Positions 1-10,935 of a stretch of DNA of 64,000 nt are shown piece by piece. Within the stretch, counting starts at the first letter, position 1. The number at the start of each line of letters is the position of its first letter. This DNA comes from Chalara sp. BL73 (Eukaryota; Ascomycota; Leotiomycetes; Helotiales): positions 162,929 to 226,928 of the forward strand of contig CAKJVC010000156.1 in NCBI GenBank assembly GCA_918026815.1, given 5' to 3'. The notes beneath the pieces were generated by a model. That model was not told the origin of the DNA. It searched no databases and saw only the letters and a list, made by a program, of their open reading frames with translations. The translations under genes were made by a program, and so were the position numbers.

Positions 1-394
1 GCTTAGCCGATTTTAATCGATTAAACGTTTACTACAACAATTTTACTAACGTTTTAGTTACTTCGCAAAAAAGCGTTTTCGTTGTAAAACGTTACGAATA
101 CTTGTTTATGCTTTAAAATACTTTTTTAAGTTTGTACTTTACTTGTAGCTTCGACTTGAACTTTTGCTATTTAACAAAAGTCGAACTACAACGCTTTTAC
201 CGACGGTTTGGCTATTTTTCCGCAAATCGTTTAAAGCAAATTTTAAAAAAAGCCGGCTATAACAACAACTAAAGCGTGCTAAAGCAAATTACTCGCTATT
301 GCTATTATTGTTAAAAACACGGCAAATTTTTCGGCTAGTTTAAATTTACTTTTAAAAACAACGTGAAGTTTAATTATTGCGTAATCGTCGATAT

Positions 395-610
395 TGTTGA
401 GAATTGGTGGTGTAGCCCACCCGTAAGGCATGGGCCATACCTCATGTGATAGCTTAGTCATCAGTGAAGGGGTCGCACCCCTTTTACTGAGCACCTCCGT
501 AGAGCTTTACAATTAATCAATCCATTTTCTCCCTGAACCACTGCAATTGGGCAGACCTTGCGTACAGCACAAGCTTCTCTTCCCCAAGTTGACTGTGGTC
601 AACTTAGGAT
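395..610 (+). repeat. possible LTR fragment of the Copia relic
   Basis: A normal-composition island beginning TGTTGAGAATTGG, which resembles the TGTTGA start of Copia LTRs, sits just 5' of the degraded element and in the same orientation. I found no matching second LTR; the 3290-3450 island does not resemble it. The call therefore rests on position and the first bases only. Confidence 0.3.
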
Positions 611-1589
611 ACTTATTTCAATAGATATAATGTATATCGACAGTAATTTTTTTTTACACGTTGTCGACAAAACTACTGTTTTTTAAGCAAGCTGTTAGCT
701 TTAAAACTTGTTTGCAAAGTATACTTAAAAAAACTTACGAGTATATTAGATTAATAGCTATTTAAGCTTACTCGATATTATAGTTTACAACGCAGAAAAA
801 AACTTCGTTAGCAAAAAATTCCGTTAATACGCTGCTAACGTCGATTTTACAACTAAAACTGTTTTTGTAAAAGCTTATTATTCGATCGGCAAAGTCGAAC
901 GCTATTATGCTTTTATACGCCGGATCTACAAAATTATTACTGCCGAAATCTTTAAAATCGACAAAAATATCGCTTTTCAAATGACTTTTAAAGCAATTAA
1001 CGACTTCGCAAACTTTAACGAAATCGTATTTATTTTACTAGTTTTCGGAGTTTATTTACGTATAGCCGAACTAAATGCACTTTTTTCGTTAGTCAGCTAA
1101 CGATTTACGGCTTTAAAAAAAGCTTAAAAAAAAATCCAAAAACTACGGGCTAAACACTAAGTCGCTAACGTATTACAAGTTCGAAACGGTTTTAATACGA
1201 CTGCTATTTACGACTTTTTTTTGAACTCGGAAATACTAGTATAAAAAAAAAAAAAATACAAGCTAGCCAGGCTTTTAGTCAAGTTTATTTAAGCTTATTA
1301 GCTTAAAAAAAAAAAACTGCGTGCTAGTTTTACTTAACGGCTTTGTAACGTTTCGTAGTACAAGCGTTAAACTTTACTTTACTCGCAAAAATCTTAAAAA
1401 GCTAGCTGTTAACAACGAAAAACTAAATGCTATTAAAGCTATTAGCGACTTTATTACTGGCGACTTTATTACTGTAGAAATTTTTGCTGTTACAAAACCG
1501 CAAATCTTTTTGCAACAGTTTATTCGACGAAATCCAGGCCGACTTTGTAAACACTACGCTATTACTAACGTAGTAATTTACTTTTAATT

Positions 1590-2960
1590 AAAGCTTTTCC
1601 AGGCTGAAAACCAGTTTAAAGAATTTCGTAACAAAAAAATTTTCGGCTTTTTTAAAAAAAGCGTATTTAAGGCTATTTCACGAAAAAACGTTTTTTTAAA
1701 AACTCGTATATTTAATTTAAAGTTTGTCGACAAAATTAAAAATTAAAGCATTACTAAAACTTACAAGAAATCTCGTTTAGTTGTTTAAGTTTACAACGAT
1801 CACGAAAAAAATATTGTTTTTACTTAATTACCGACAATTCAGCAAATAAACCAACGTTTAATTTTTTGTATTACGGCGATTATACAAAGTTTTAATATTA
1901 AGCTTTATTTAAAAAATATATTCCAGGTTTACGTTTAGTTAATTACGAAACTAAACTGCAATTTTTATATTAATTTTCCGCAAAAACTTATTACAGAGCT
2001 GAATTTACAACTAAACGAGATTTTACAAGTCGTAAAGCTTTTTTACAAAGTGCTAAAAGCCGGCAATTACTAGTTTAAAACGTATTACAATTACTACGTT
2101 AAAAACTTTAAAATAAATTTTTCGATTTACGACTTGTGCTTGCTATATCGAAACGCCGATTTTTTCGGCTTTGTAAGTTTGTAAACTGATAATACTTTTT
2201 TTTTAACTAATAGCTTTTTTGCAACAGCTGAACAGCAACAGCTTAAAAAAGCTTAATTTTTCGCAAAAAAACGAAAACACTTTATTGTAAATTAATCAAT
2301 AAAATTCAACAAGTGTACAATACACTTTACGGATAAAAGTACTATTACGGTTAATTAAAAAAACTAGTGTAACAACTTAGTAACCGTAAATAAAAAGCTA
2401 ACTTTCGCAATAAGCTTTAAAAGTATTACTCGAACTAGCTTTTTTTTTTACGATTAATACGTGGTTTAACAAGCTAAAAAAGCTTATATAGCGTTAATGT
2501 ACTAATTTGAAACATTTTTTAATTTATTTTGTACTGTTTAAATAACTAATTTCGAGAAAGTTAACGTTATAGCTTTAAACAAGCGTTTTTAATAGCAATT
2601 CGAAAACTTTGCTAAAAGTTTAAATTACGTTTTGTTAAACTCGCAAACTTTTCGCTTAATCGTTTTTACGGACGTAAGTTTTGCTAACAATAAAAACTTA
2701 TTATTACAAATCGGCTACATAATTGTATTAGCCGATGTTACGAACAAAACTAACGTGCTTTATTAGTCGTTAACTAAATGCAAACGAATAACTCGAAGCG
2801 TACTAGTTTCCGAGCTTTACGCTATAAACTATAGATTTAATATTAAAGCTATACTTAAATTGTCGATCGAGCTTATTTTAAAAATCGATTTACTTTTAAT
2901 TATTTGTACAAATTTTAAGTTTTTTTACGAGTGTTTCGTTAAATTAAAAACTACTTAAAA
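1590..2960 (+). mobile_element. Ty1/Copia retrotransposon relic (reverse transcriptase + RNase H), RIP-degraded
   Basis: Reading the + strand through its stops gives the Copia polymerase in order. It starts near 1597 with a FQAENQFKEFR block, followed near 1790 by a (Q)VYNDHEKNIVFT segment. Next comes a PTIQQINQRLI block, then an LKNIFQVYV block corresponding to the Copia L-R-D-I-T-Q-A-Y-V motif. Near 2185 a TDNTFFL block matches the catalytic T-D-D-T-L-F-L, with Asp changed to Asn. From about 2640 the RNase H region reads FTDVSFANN, then LLLQIGYIIVLAD, and ends in TKCKRITRSVLVSELY. Stops replace Gln and Asp has become Asn, as RIP would produce. The element cannot be active. Only about 1 kb lies between the possible 5' LTR and the reverse transcriptase, so gag/integrase is probably internally deleted. 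Confidence 0.85.
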
Positions 2961-3684
2961 AAAGAAACTTATAATAAATATTATATGCTTTTGCTAGTTA
3001 TATAAAAAAAAGAAAATTACGAAAGTCAAGTAAATCGACAGCAACAGCAACTTTGCCGATTTTATAACTAAAAACAAAGCTTTAACAGTTTTAAAACAGC
3101 TGATTAATTTAAACTACTTCGAGCTAAAAGTTATAAAGTAAGTAAAACATGAAAAAATAGAAAGGAAGTAGTATTAAGCTTTATTTACGAGTTAATACAG
3201 ATTTTAAAAAACAACTTTACAGGTTTGTACAGCTTTTTTAAATAGTTTACAGCCTTTTAAAAAGCCTCTAGTATAGGAAGTAAAGGTTTACGGATCCACA
3301 TACGACCCACCAGGTCACGTGGTCCGCACAACCCCTATTTTGTAGAATCTAGAGTAGAATTTAATACAACAACAATCATTACTATATCCATCAAGAGCAA
3401 AAGCGTGGCCTACAAAGTAGAGCTGCGCCTTTTGCCCCGTGGAAGGTAAGCCCGTGATACCAACAGTTAGCTTAATTAAAAACACTTAATTAGCGTAATC
3501 AAAATCGTTAACATTTCAAAAAATTGTATTAGTAGTTTAAAAATTTTCAATTAAAATAACTAATTTTTCTAATGTTAATTTTTTCGTTGAAGTAAAACAC
3601 ACTGTTAAGTAGTGCCAGCACGTAATAGACAACTTTTCCGTAAATTGATTAAGCCAATCAAAACGATTTGAATTTATTTTACTT

Positions 3685-3780
3685 TATATATAGAGATTTA
3701 TTTTACCTTATATATAGAGATATAGAGATATAGAGATATAGAGATATAGATATAGATATAGATATAGATATAAAGATTGA
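3685..3780. repeat. microsatellite, AGATAT/TATAGA type
   Basis: A run of short units (TATAGAGA grading into GATATA) forms an imperfect low-complexity tract of about 95 bp after the Copia relic. It has no coding content. Confidence 0.85.
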
Positions 3781-4080
3781 CAATATACTAAGTATCTTGC
3801 CAATACTAGTCAGCTGACCTAAGACGCTATTGCAAAAATTAAAAACAAGTAAAATAAAGCTTATTTTGTTAAAAAAAAAAAAGGCTTGTTAAGATATAGC
3901 TATGCTTTGCTAGTATAATATTGAGTTTTAAGCTACAAAGTGCAAGGCCTATAGTATACCATAGTATAGTATGAAATAATATAAGATTACAGATGTTGCC
4001 CTGATACGTATGGCTATTTGAAATCTCATATTGCGTAGGGTATAGTATTCAATTTTGGGGCTCAATATATCGTGATATTA

Positions 4081-4625
4081 CTAGTGCTTACACTGATCGT
4101 CATCGTCGCCGTCATCACCATCAGCACCGCTATCTGAGCCAAATACACCTGGCGGACAGAATGGGCAGCTAGAGTCACAGAAAAGCAAGTCTAGATTATT
4201 ACAGTTCTGTTAGCGGTGGACAACCCATACATGCAAAGAACAACGAACTGAGGAGTAAGCGGCGCATGTGTGCAAGAAAAGAAACTGAACTCACAAGTTA
4301 TACCACGCCTGATACATCCTGGGAAACTGGTAGGACCCGGCGGGCCTCCAGATGTCCATGAAGACATTTTCGGATTTACCACGGGGTCCACAGTCCCAGG
4401 CACCGTTGTGGGATAAGGATTAGGTGTGAGGGTCACAGGCTTGGGGGGGGGGGGGGGGGGGGGTGGAGTAGTGCCGCCAATGGTGGCTGTGCTTCCGCCC
4501 AAGGTTTCCATCTGTGTAGACCGGACATAGGTATAGTCTTCCCAGACGACGGTCGTCCCGGAAGATGTGGTGGTTTGGGTTGCGCCAATGATTGATGTGG
4601 TGCCGCTGATGGATCTGGAGAAGAC
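4081..4625 (-). pseudogene. 3' terminal fragment of a GH18-type fungal chitinase
   Basis: The fragment reads from about 4625 down to the stop at 4081-4083 in two exons (about 4617-4295 and 4190-4081) with a 104-nt intron (GTGAGT donor, TAG acceptor, CTAAC branch). The peptide is a Ser/Thr/Pro linker with a poly-Pro run, then blocks TLTPNPYPTTVPG, NPKMSSWTSGGPPGPTS and, after splicing, CPFCPPGVFG, ending in an Asp/Gly-rich tail. These are features of the C-terminal tail of large secreted GH18 chitinases. The catalytic domain is absent: upstream the sequence ends in a 3' splice-site-like stretch and immediately becomes XPD/Rad3 on the other strand. The poly-Pro is encoded by 21 consecutive G/C pairs. 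It is a stranded, non-functional fragment. Confidence 0.8.
4443..4463. repeat. homopolymer G21 tract
   Basis: Twenty-one consecutive G on the + strand encode the poly-Pro of the chitinase fragment on the - strand. The length is prone to slippage and sequencing error. Confidence 0.95.
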
Positions 4626-4633
4626 ATGGAAGG

Positions 4634-5980
4634 TTAGTTTTGACTCGTTTCTTGGTAAAGCGTTTCATCGACTACCTGAAAACAAGGATGAAGGTCTCAT
4701 ATATTATCCAGGAGACACCATCCTCATTCTTGGCACATCTCAAGGAATTAACATTTGTTGAACGGAAGCCCCTCAGATTCTGCGCTGGGAGACTAGCATC
4801 TCTCATCCGGACCCCTAGGCTCACCAACATTGAAGATTATCAGCCGCTTCAGGGAGTCGCAGCATTTGCTACGCTAGTAGCTACCTACGAGACTGGTTTC
4901 GTCTTAATTCCCGAGCCTTTCGAGACAGATTAAGCGACAGTGCCGAACCCAATAATGCATTTCGCCTGCCTTGATGTGTCAATAGCGATTAAGCCTGTAT
5001 TTGAGCGATTCTCCTCTAGCATCATTGCATCAGGAACAATGTCTCCTCTTGATATGTACCCTAAGATGCTGAGTTTAAATCCTACTATTCTCGGGTCATA
5101 TCCGATGTCTTTAACACGTCGCTCGTTCTTGCCGATGATCGTAACGAAAGGATCAGACCAGTAGTCGATCTCATCTAGCTTTCAGAGCAGATCAGACCCT
5201 GGTATTATCCGGAATTACGGCGACCTGCTTTTCGAATTTACCAAGATTACACCTGGTGGCCTTGTGGTCTTCTTCCCATCCTATGTGTACATGGAAATGA
5301 TCATTTCTATGTGGCAGGAAATGGGAATTCTTGACGAAATCTGGAGCTTCAAACTCCTGCTTGTGGAAACGCCAGATGCCTAAGAAACAAGCCTTGCGCT
5401 CGAAACATATCGAACAGCCTGCGAGAATGGAAAGGGAGCAATTTTACTCTGTGTCGCGCGTGGCAAGGTCTCAGAGGGTATTGATTTTGATCACCACTTT
5501 GGTCGGACGGTGTTGTGTATTGGTTTGCCATTCCAATACACTGAATCCCGCATCCTCAAAGCTCGATTTGAATTTCTGCGGGAGAATTACCGCATTAAAG
5601 AGCAGGACTTCCTTTCCTTCGATGCGATGAGGCATGCTGCTCAGTGCCTAGGTCGTGTCCTGCGAGGCAAGAATGATTATGGGATAATGGTACTTGCTGA
5701 CAAAAGATTCCAAAAGAAGCGAACTCAGCTCCCGCGTTGGATTGCCGAGGAAATCTCTGAATGTCAAACTGGACAGAGTACTGATGCTGCCATCGGTATG
5801 GCAAAGAAGTTCCTAAAGGAAATTACACAGCCACAAGACATGAAAATGGTAAATAATGCAGAAAAGAAAGACAGCTGGAATTTTACAGAACTTGAAGCTT
5901 ATCAAAGAGAACAAAGCCACAGACGTGGCGAAGGTGACATAGGTAGGGAGGAAGCCAATACTGTCAAACGGCTGCAATAG
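4634..5980 (+). pseudogene. RAD3: 5'-truncated XPD/Rad3 (TFIIH 5'-3' DNA helicase) pseudogene
   Basis: One frame carries the C-terminal portion of XPD/Rad3, roughly from residue 290 of about 790 onward. Clear blocks are [74 protein letters not shown] (helicase motif V) and QCLGRVLRG (motif VI). Three in-frame stops interrupt it: TAA 4931-4933, TAG 5162-5164 and TAA 5381-5383. The last one replaces a Gln, a C-to-T change. After 5383 the frame is open to the natural end. The N-terminal ATP-binding half (Walker A, FeS region) is missing; its place is taken by the chitinase fragment. The essential gene must exist elsewhere. This is a decayed partial copy, without introns in the part present. Confidence 0.92.
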
Positions 5981-6374
5981 GTGATATTATCACAATAAAT
6001 AGGTTCGAATAGGGCATACTTAATTGATTGTAGAACCAAAAGAAGAACCAGAGAATGATAATTAACGGTAACAACGTCAAGAGATTACTAATCCTGGAGG
6101 CGTAACCGTTTTCCAAATACGCATGGCTATATGGCAAGCAAAGTGAATGTCACGAATGGAACAAACGGTAGCATACATCTCGAAGAATTTGATAGCGGAA
6201 GCGCTGCAGATAACGAGCTGATGGATTTAAGTGTCCCTAAAATTCCGCATCAATACTAAGGACACAAATCATCAAGATGCTCAAGCCACGGGCGCAATTA
6301 CGTCTTTATCCCCTTAACCGTCATTGCACACTATCTCACTATTACTCCGTCACTTCGCTGCCAAGACGATCCAC
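5981..6374. other. intergenic, no feature seen
   Basis: Non-coding stretch between the XPD fragment and the 3' end of the first HET gene. I see no ORF, repeat or RNA gene. Confidence 0.6.
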
Positions 6375-7970
6375 TTAGAATTTCCAAAATATTCCGGGCT
6401 TTCTAACACTAAGCGAAATGGAAATGGGGGGAAGAACATTGCTATTTCCGCCTGCGCCAGATGGACTCGCCCACATCTCCGGCTGATCACAGACACATGG
6501 CATGATCCCGCCCTCCGAATACCCACCTATCATCACATGACTTCTTTCCTTCCGAAGAAATGAACGGGGAATTTGTGTTCTCCCCTGGAGTTTTACCCAT
6601 TTGTTAGGTTCTGATTTCTCGATAAAGAACACGGTGGGGCCTATGAATTTCGTGTCGGCATACGGTCCATGAGGATAGTAGGTTTCCTCTCCGAGGACCA
6701 CCGCGTGCGTTCCATGCACTTCGTATCGGGCGATAAATTCGTACGTTTCTCCATGGCAGCAAATGTAGGGCTCACAGGGCCGGCCAGACTTTTGACGCTG
6801 GATCTCAAAGATCCGCGCGCAGATGAAGTCGCCTTTGATTAAAGGCCAAGAACTTGTGAGCATCTTAAGATCGAATTTAGATATGTAAGTTGATCCGTGA
6901 ATGAACTCGTGGGCATCCATATCACGGTTGCCAAACCTGACAAATGGTCTCCCATGCTCAGTAAAGGACGGGAGTTGGGGCAGTAGTCCATAACCATCCC
7001 AAAACGGAAGGGATCCGATATCCAGGAATGAAGGAAGCGAGCGGGCTCGCCATGCAAGCTCCCGGATGAGATAGTCGCGGGACTTAGAGTAATCGACATT
7101 AATCTCAACGCCAAGCAGGTGCATGACGCTGAAGACCATGTCCTGCTCCTTTTTCGATCTTCGTAGCCAGATGCTCCTCCACGCAGCGGATCTCTTCACC
7201 GCGAGATTATCCCCCGCTTCCAAGATCGCTTGAAGTGATTTGACAGTCGAGTCATGTCCAAAGCAATGGACATCGAAGGAGGTCTTGGTCGAGACATTGG
7301 TCCCTTTGCCGCCGACCAAACTCTTGAGGGTGTACACGGCGAGATCGTCGTCGACATAGCTTCTGTCATAGCTACGCCCGAGTGTCGGTGTGGTGCGCAG
7401 GATCAGGACATATGTATTGTGACAGAGGACTGCCTCCTGGAGGGTCCAGGCTCGCGTGATCCAAAGTGCCTCATCCTCAGGCCGTTGCGCCGCCGCAACT
7501 CCCCCAGGCATAATGACAACAGCCGTTGCCTTCTCATAGATATTTCCCATGTTCTTGATTTGAGCCTTCTTGTCGTTATCGGATACCTGATTGAGACACA
7601 CAAGGTCTAACCAGATATACTCACACCCGAGACGCTCTGCTGCCTTCGCTGCTTGGTGTAGCCCATGCCAACTAACAATATGGCGTTTATTACCGTCGAT
7701 CAAAATCTTCAGGGGCCTATTTGCTGCCATGCTAAGCTCCTTTACCGCGTCGCTAGGTTCCCACGCATGAGAAATCGCAGCATATCTTGGGCGTTCTGGC
7801 CCAGCACTGCTCAAGTCGAGCCCCTTCCACTCCGAGAGCGTGATGGCCGCATCAGTGCACAAAAGGTCATTCACGGATATCAATCGTAGCAAGCCGTCGG
7901 TTTTACCACTCCCATACCACCAGACTTGATTGTCCCGCTCGTACATTTTCATGATCCGCACCTCTCGCAT
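6375..7970 (-). CDS. HET-domain protein (heterokaryon incompatibility family)
   Basis: Single-exon gene of 531 aa. The start is the ATG at 7970; the frame is open further upstream but only to a TTG. The HET core is clear: AAISHAW (about residues 64-70), then EYIWLDLVCLNQ, and ITRAWTLQEAV. These are the three blocks typical of HET proteins, which act in non-self recognition and trigger cell death in incompatible fusions. The C-terminal half has no recognised partner domain. No intron is needed. It is on the same strand as the second HET gene 3 kb away, separated by repeat-like DNA. The specific function is unknown; the family is large in this group of fungi and many members have no proven role. 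Confidence 0.88.
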   Translation of the reverse strand: MREVRIMKMYERDNQVWWYGSGKTDGLLRLISVNDLLCTDAAITLSEWKGLDLSSAGPERPRYAAISHAWEPSDAVKELSMAANRPLKILIDGNKRHIVSWHGLHQAAKAAERLGCEYIWLDLVCLNQVSDNDKKAQIKNMGNIYEKATAVVIMPGGVAAAQRPEDEALWITRAWTLQEAVLCHNTYVLILRTTPTLGRSYDRSYVDDDLAVYTLKSLVGGKGTNVSTKTSFDVHCFGHDSTVKSLQAILEAGDNLAVKRSAAWRSIWLRRSKKEQDMVFSVMHLLGVEINVDYSKSRDYLIRELAWRARSLPSFLDIGSLPFWDGYGLLPQLPSFTEHGRPFVRFGNRDMDAHEFIHGSTYISKFDLKMLTSSWPLIKGDFICARIFEIQRQKSGRPCEPYICCHGETYEFIARYEVHGTHAVVLGEETYYPHGPYADTKFIGPTVFFIEKSEPNKWVKLQGRTQIPRSFLRKERSHVMIGGYSEGGIMPCVCDQPEMWASPSGAGGNSNVLPPISISLSVRKPGIFWKF

Positions 7971-8936
7971 CTTGGAAGGTCTCAAGGTGGGCGGGAATAA
8001 AATGTGATATCAACGTAGAGGCTTCTTGAGGCCAAGATGTATAATGAATGCATGGTGCTACTTGACAGAATTTATCCCACGGTACCCCATATTTGGGGCT
8101 TGTCGCTTCACCTGATCTATTGGTTTGGAATGCTTCAGCCGTACAGCGGGGTTGGCAAGGGTTTATCAAGTTTCTCCTTCCCAACCACCAGATACTGTAG
8201 GATAGAATCTCAGCCCCTTCCGAGTAGTGGCTGCGAGTCAAGCCCGCGTATACATGGCACTAATAGAAGTTCAACTTTGGGGTTCAGCTACAACGACACT
8301 AATATCTTTGCTAATGGGCCGCGCATCCATCCAGCCACTGCGACATATAGGTGACACCCCCCCACAGACGGGTTGCAACTAGCCTCCTGGGCTGGATATT
8401 TTCTCTTATGGCACTTTTAGTCCAGCAGCAACCACTTAGCTTTGCTCCGATTTTCTTGTCTGCGCCTCCCTCAAGACTGCGGCGGTTGCCGAGATGGCGT
8501 GTGGCAATTTTCGATTGGATGAACGAGAAACTTTGGGAAGGTTCATGGCGCATACTGAGGTGCACCGAGCTACACCCAGTTCAATCAACCGCTCTGCACG
8601 AGGATGCTGTCACTATGTTAGTGCGCAAAAGTTTCGGTTTTCAGTATGGGCATCCATTGTGGAAGGGGAAGAAGTCTCTGAGTAAAGGATGCCAAACCGT
8701 CGGTCATGACGTTTAGCCAATGGGCTAGATTAATAAACGCGATTATCAAGAATAATGTCACGGGTATGTTCCCAAAGTCACATAATTATGGAGTGTGCGG
8801 GCCCTTACAGGCTATCCATAAGGGGAATAATTTCAAAACCGGCCTATATTATATCTATAGTTCTATCCTGGCCTTCATAGGGTTGGGGGTGAGACTACGC
8901 GGGGTCAAAGGAGTAGCGGAACCAAAGACCAAGTTC

Positions 8937-9175
8937 TGTTTGAAGATCTAAAGCCAAGGAAGAGAAGACGCGAAGCTCGGGGAGCTGGAGAGGTTATATA
9001 GGCGTTAGAGTATATACAAGTGAGAGTAGGCTTGCCTCTTTGGTAAGGCTTGCTAAGAACCCTTGATCTGAGGGCAAGAGCTCTCCTGAGCCAACGAGAC
9101 GGGCTAAGAGCGTTAACCGTCTCAGAAAGCAGATCCTACAATTGATCCTCTAGTTGAGAAATCCTATTTCTAACA
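8937..9175 (+). repeat. possible solo LTR remnant
   Basis: The segment starts TGTTTGAAGATC and ends TATTTCTAACA, giving imperfect TGTT...AACA termini. It has a TATA-like GGTTATATAGG and a purine-rich leader inside. The flanking 5-bp sequences (agttc / aggag) do not match, so target-site duplication is not supported. Confidence 0.33.
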
Positions 9176-9277
9176 AGGAGGCTAGAGTGTCTTCCATGTA
9201 AACATGGCTCTGTCTTCATTGAAAAGTGTAGATAACATCCTCCCGAATTCTTCCATGGGACCGTTCATCTAAGCCAA

Positions 9278-9294
9278 CCCCCCCCCCCCCCCCC
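9278..9294. repeat. homopolymer C17 tract
   Basis: Seventeen consecutive C in non-coding DNA, the second long G/C homopolymer within 5 kb. Confidence 0.95.
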
Positions 9295-10935
9295 TTGCTG
9301 AAATAGGCTCGTGGCAACTAAATGAATAATACCATTTCGGATTCTCAGTCCCTCCTCGGATTTCATGCGGATACCGTGTACAAACCCCATGTACAGACAC
9401 CGTGCTACTCTTTATTGTAGCCCAAGGAGAAGGCTGCGCCCAGAGAAACAGGAACATTCAGAGACTTGAAAATGCCATACTCTGCTTTCCTGCCACGTAG
9501 AACTTCGATTTTCTAACACTATACTGCAGCCTTCCTCCAGGCGTGATAGTGTTGTAAGCTAACCATCCAATACGGGCTTTCCTTTGTACAATAATTGAAG
9601 GACCCTAGGTATTCAAATAGATACGAAGCTCTAGTGGGACTACTACTACGAGAAGGCAGGGGCTAAAGCTACAGAGCGACTCTCTGCCCTATCTGCCTTG
9701 GCATCTTCACTGTGGGGTGCGGCATAGCAGCTGCAACTACTAAGATACAGAGATGTGCGGCGCAATTATCACTGGAGCCTTCATAACGGCCGCTGGCGCA
9801 GCGGTGGCCGTGGAAGCACACTTGCTGCCCATCCAGCAACAACTAGAATAAGCGGCGATGGAAACCATGATGCGCATCGGAACTTCGCTTCTTTACGGAG
9901 AAATGGTCCAACCTAAGCACAACGACATGCCTCTACAGGGCAAATTCCGGAAAAGAATCAACCAGAGCTCGCTTAACCACTTCTTGGGCATTTTAGAGAG
10001 CAAATACAAGACGTATTTTGATCGTTTCGAGAAACGCACATATGGAGGTCAGGAGCATAGACGACCAGAGGGGCATGCAGACGCTATGATCGTGACATGC
10101 CTATTTAGCCCCATTTGGTGGACGGGAGGCTATGCAAGCAAAATTCTACCCTTGAAAAGGTGTTATGGGTGGATCTGTCGCTTTCTGGAGCGAGAATCAC
10201 CGTGACGTATAATCGAAAACGAAACAGACACGTTATAAAGACGAGTGCCATTATAAGGCTAGTGACCACCGTAAGCCTATTTTCAGAGCCGAGGCGTGTC
10301 AAAATCCGGCTCCCCTACTTTTTGTTTCGAACGATAAATTAATCTACCGGTATAACAGTAAAGAGCCAACAGCTACACAAAAGAGCGATATCCTCGGGAT
10401 TTTGGATTTTAAGCTGCGACCCGTTGAGGCTGAACGAGAAGCGTGGGATCCGCTGGCTTGCGAAGCAATGCGTCAATTTGAATGTTAACGAATAAAGTTA
10501 TCACGATTGAATTCAAAAAGCAAGGATGGCGTCTCAGGAGGTAGCTCTACTTTTTTTCCATTTCGCTCATATTATCGAATGTTCCTTTCTAACTCTACTT
10601 TTACATAACTCTTTAACAAGCACACGTTAAAACTATCAACCGGAACTCCGGGGCTGGTGAGAACTATATCGAATCTCCAGCCGCACCAAACTATACTTTC
10701 CTAGCCGCAGGACAAGCATGTATCGATCGAACAATCTGCCAAGAAATTCGCATATTCGAATCGGGGACACTACGCCAATATAGAAGGCTATAGGGAAGAC
10801 AGATGGACATCCCATGTGCGCATTTCCCGCCACGAGAAGGCTAACCAATAATGCGCCGGTATCACATCACATCTTCTGGATGCTAGACATTTTCAGACGA
10901 CCTTGACAGCGCACAAGCTCGGCTGGTTGCCAGTG

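Larger units (their letters stand above)
1..3290. repeat. AT-rich, RIP-like degraded transposon block
   Basis: Almost the whole stretch is TA-rich with few CA/TG-containing codons left. Stops (TAA, TAG) sit where retrotransposon proteins have Gln, and Asn replaces Asp in the polymerase motif. This is the C-to-T and G-to-A pattern expected of repeat-induced point mutation. No intact ORF of interest survives; the short ORFs here are chance. Two islands, about 395-610 and 3290-3450, have normal base composition. The recognisable Copia portion is listed separately. Confidence 0.8.
7971..10935. other. gene-poor interval between the two HET genes
   Basis: About 3 kb. It holds a possible LTR remnant (8937-9175) and a C17 tract (9278-9294). 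ORFs of up to 121 codons occur on both strands but show no family resemblance, signal peptide or splice structure, so I do not call them genes. Confidence 0.6.

Noticed and set aside
3685..3780. CRISPR-like spacing in the short repeats
   Set aside because: Units are a few bases long with no spacers; it is a simple microsatellite in eukaryotic DNA.
6001..6030. GGTTCGAATAG word resembling a tRNA T-loop
   Set aside because: No acceptor stem or anticodon arm could be formed around it; no tRNA gene was found anywhere in the window.
8037..8951. Several 70-121 codon ORFs on both strands
   Set aside because: Mutually overlapping and without resemblance to proteins; they lie next to LTR-like DNA.
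9858..10205. 115-codon + strand ORF between the HET genes
   Set aside because: No domain, signal peptide or splice context, and it overlaps an ORF of the opposite strand; composition is not convincing.
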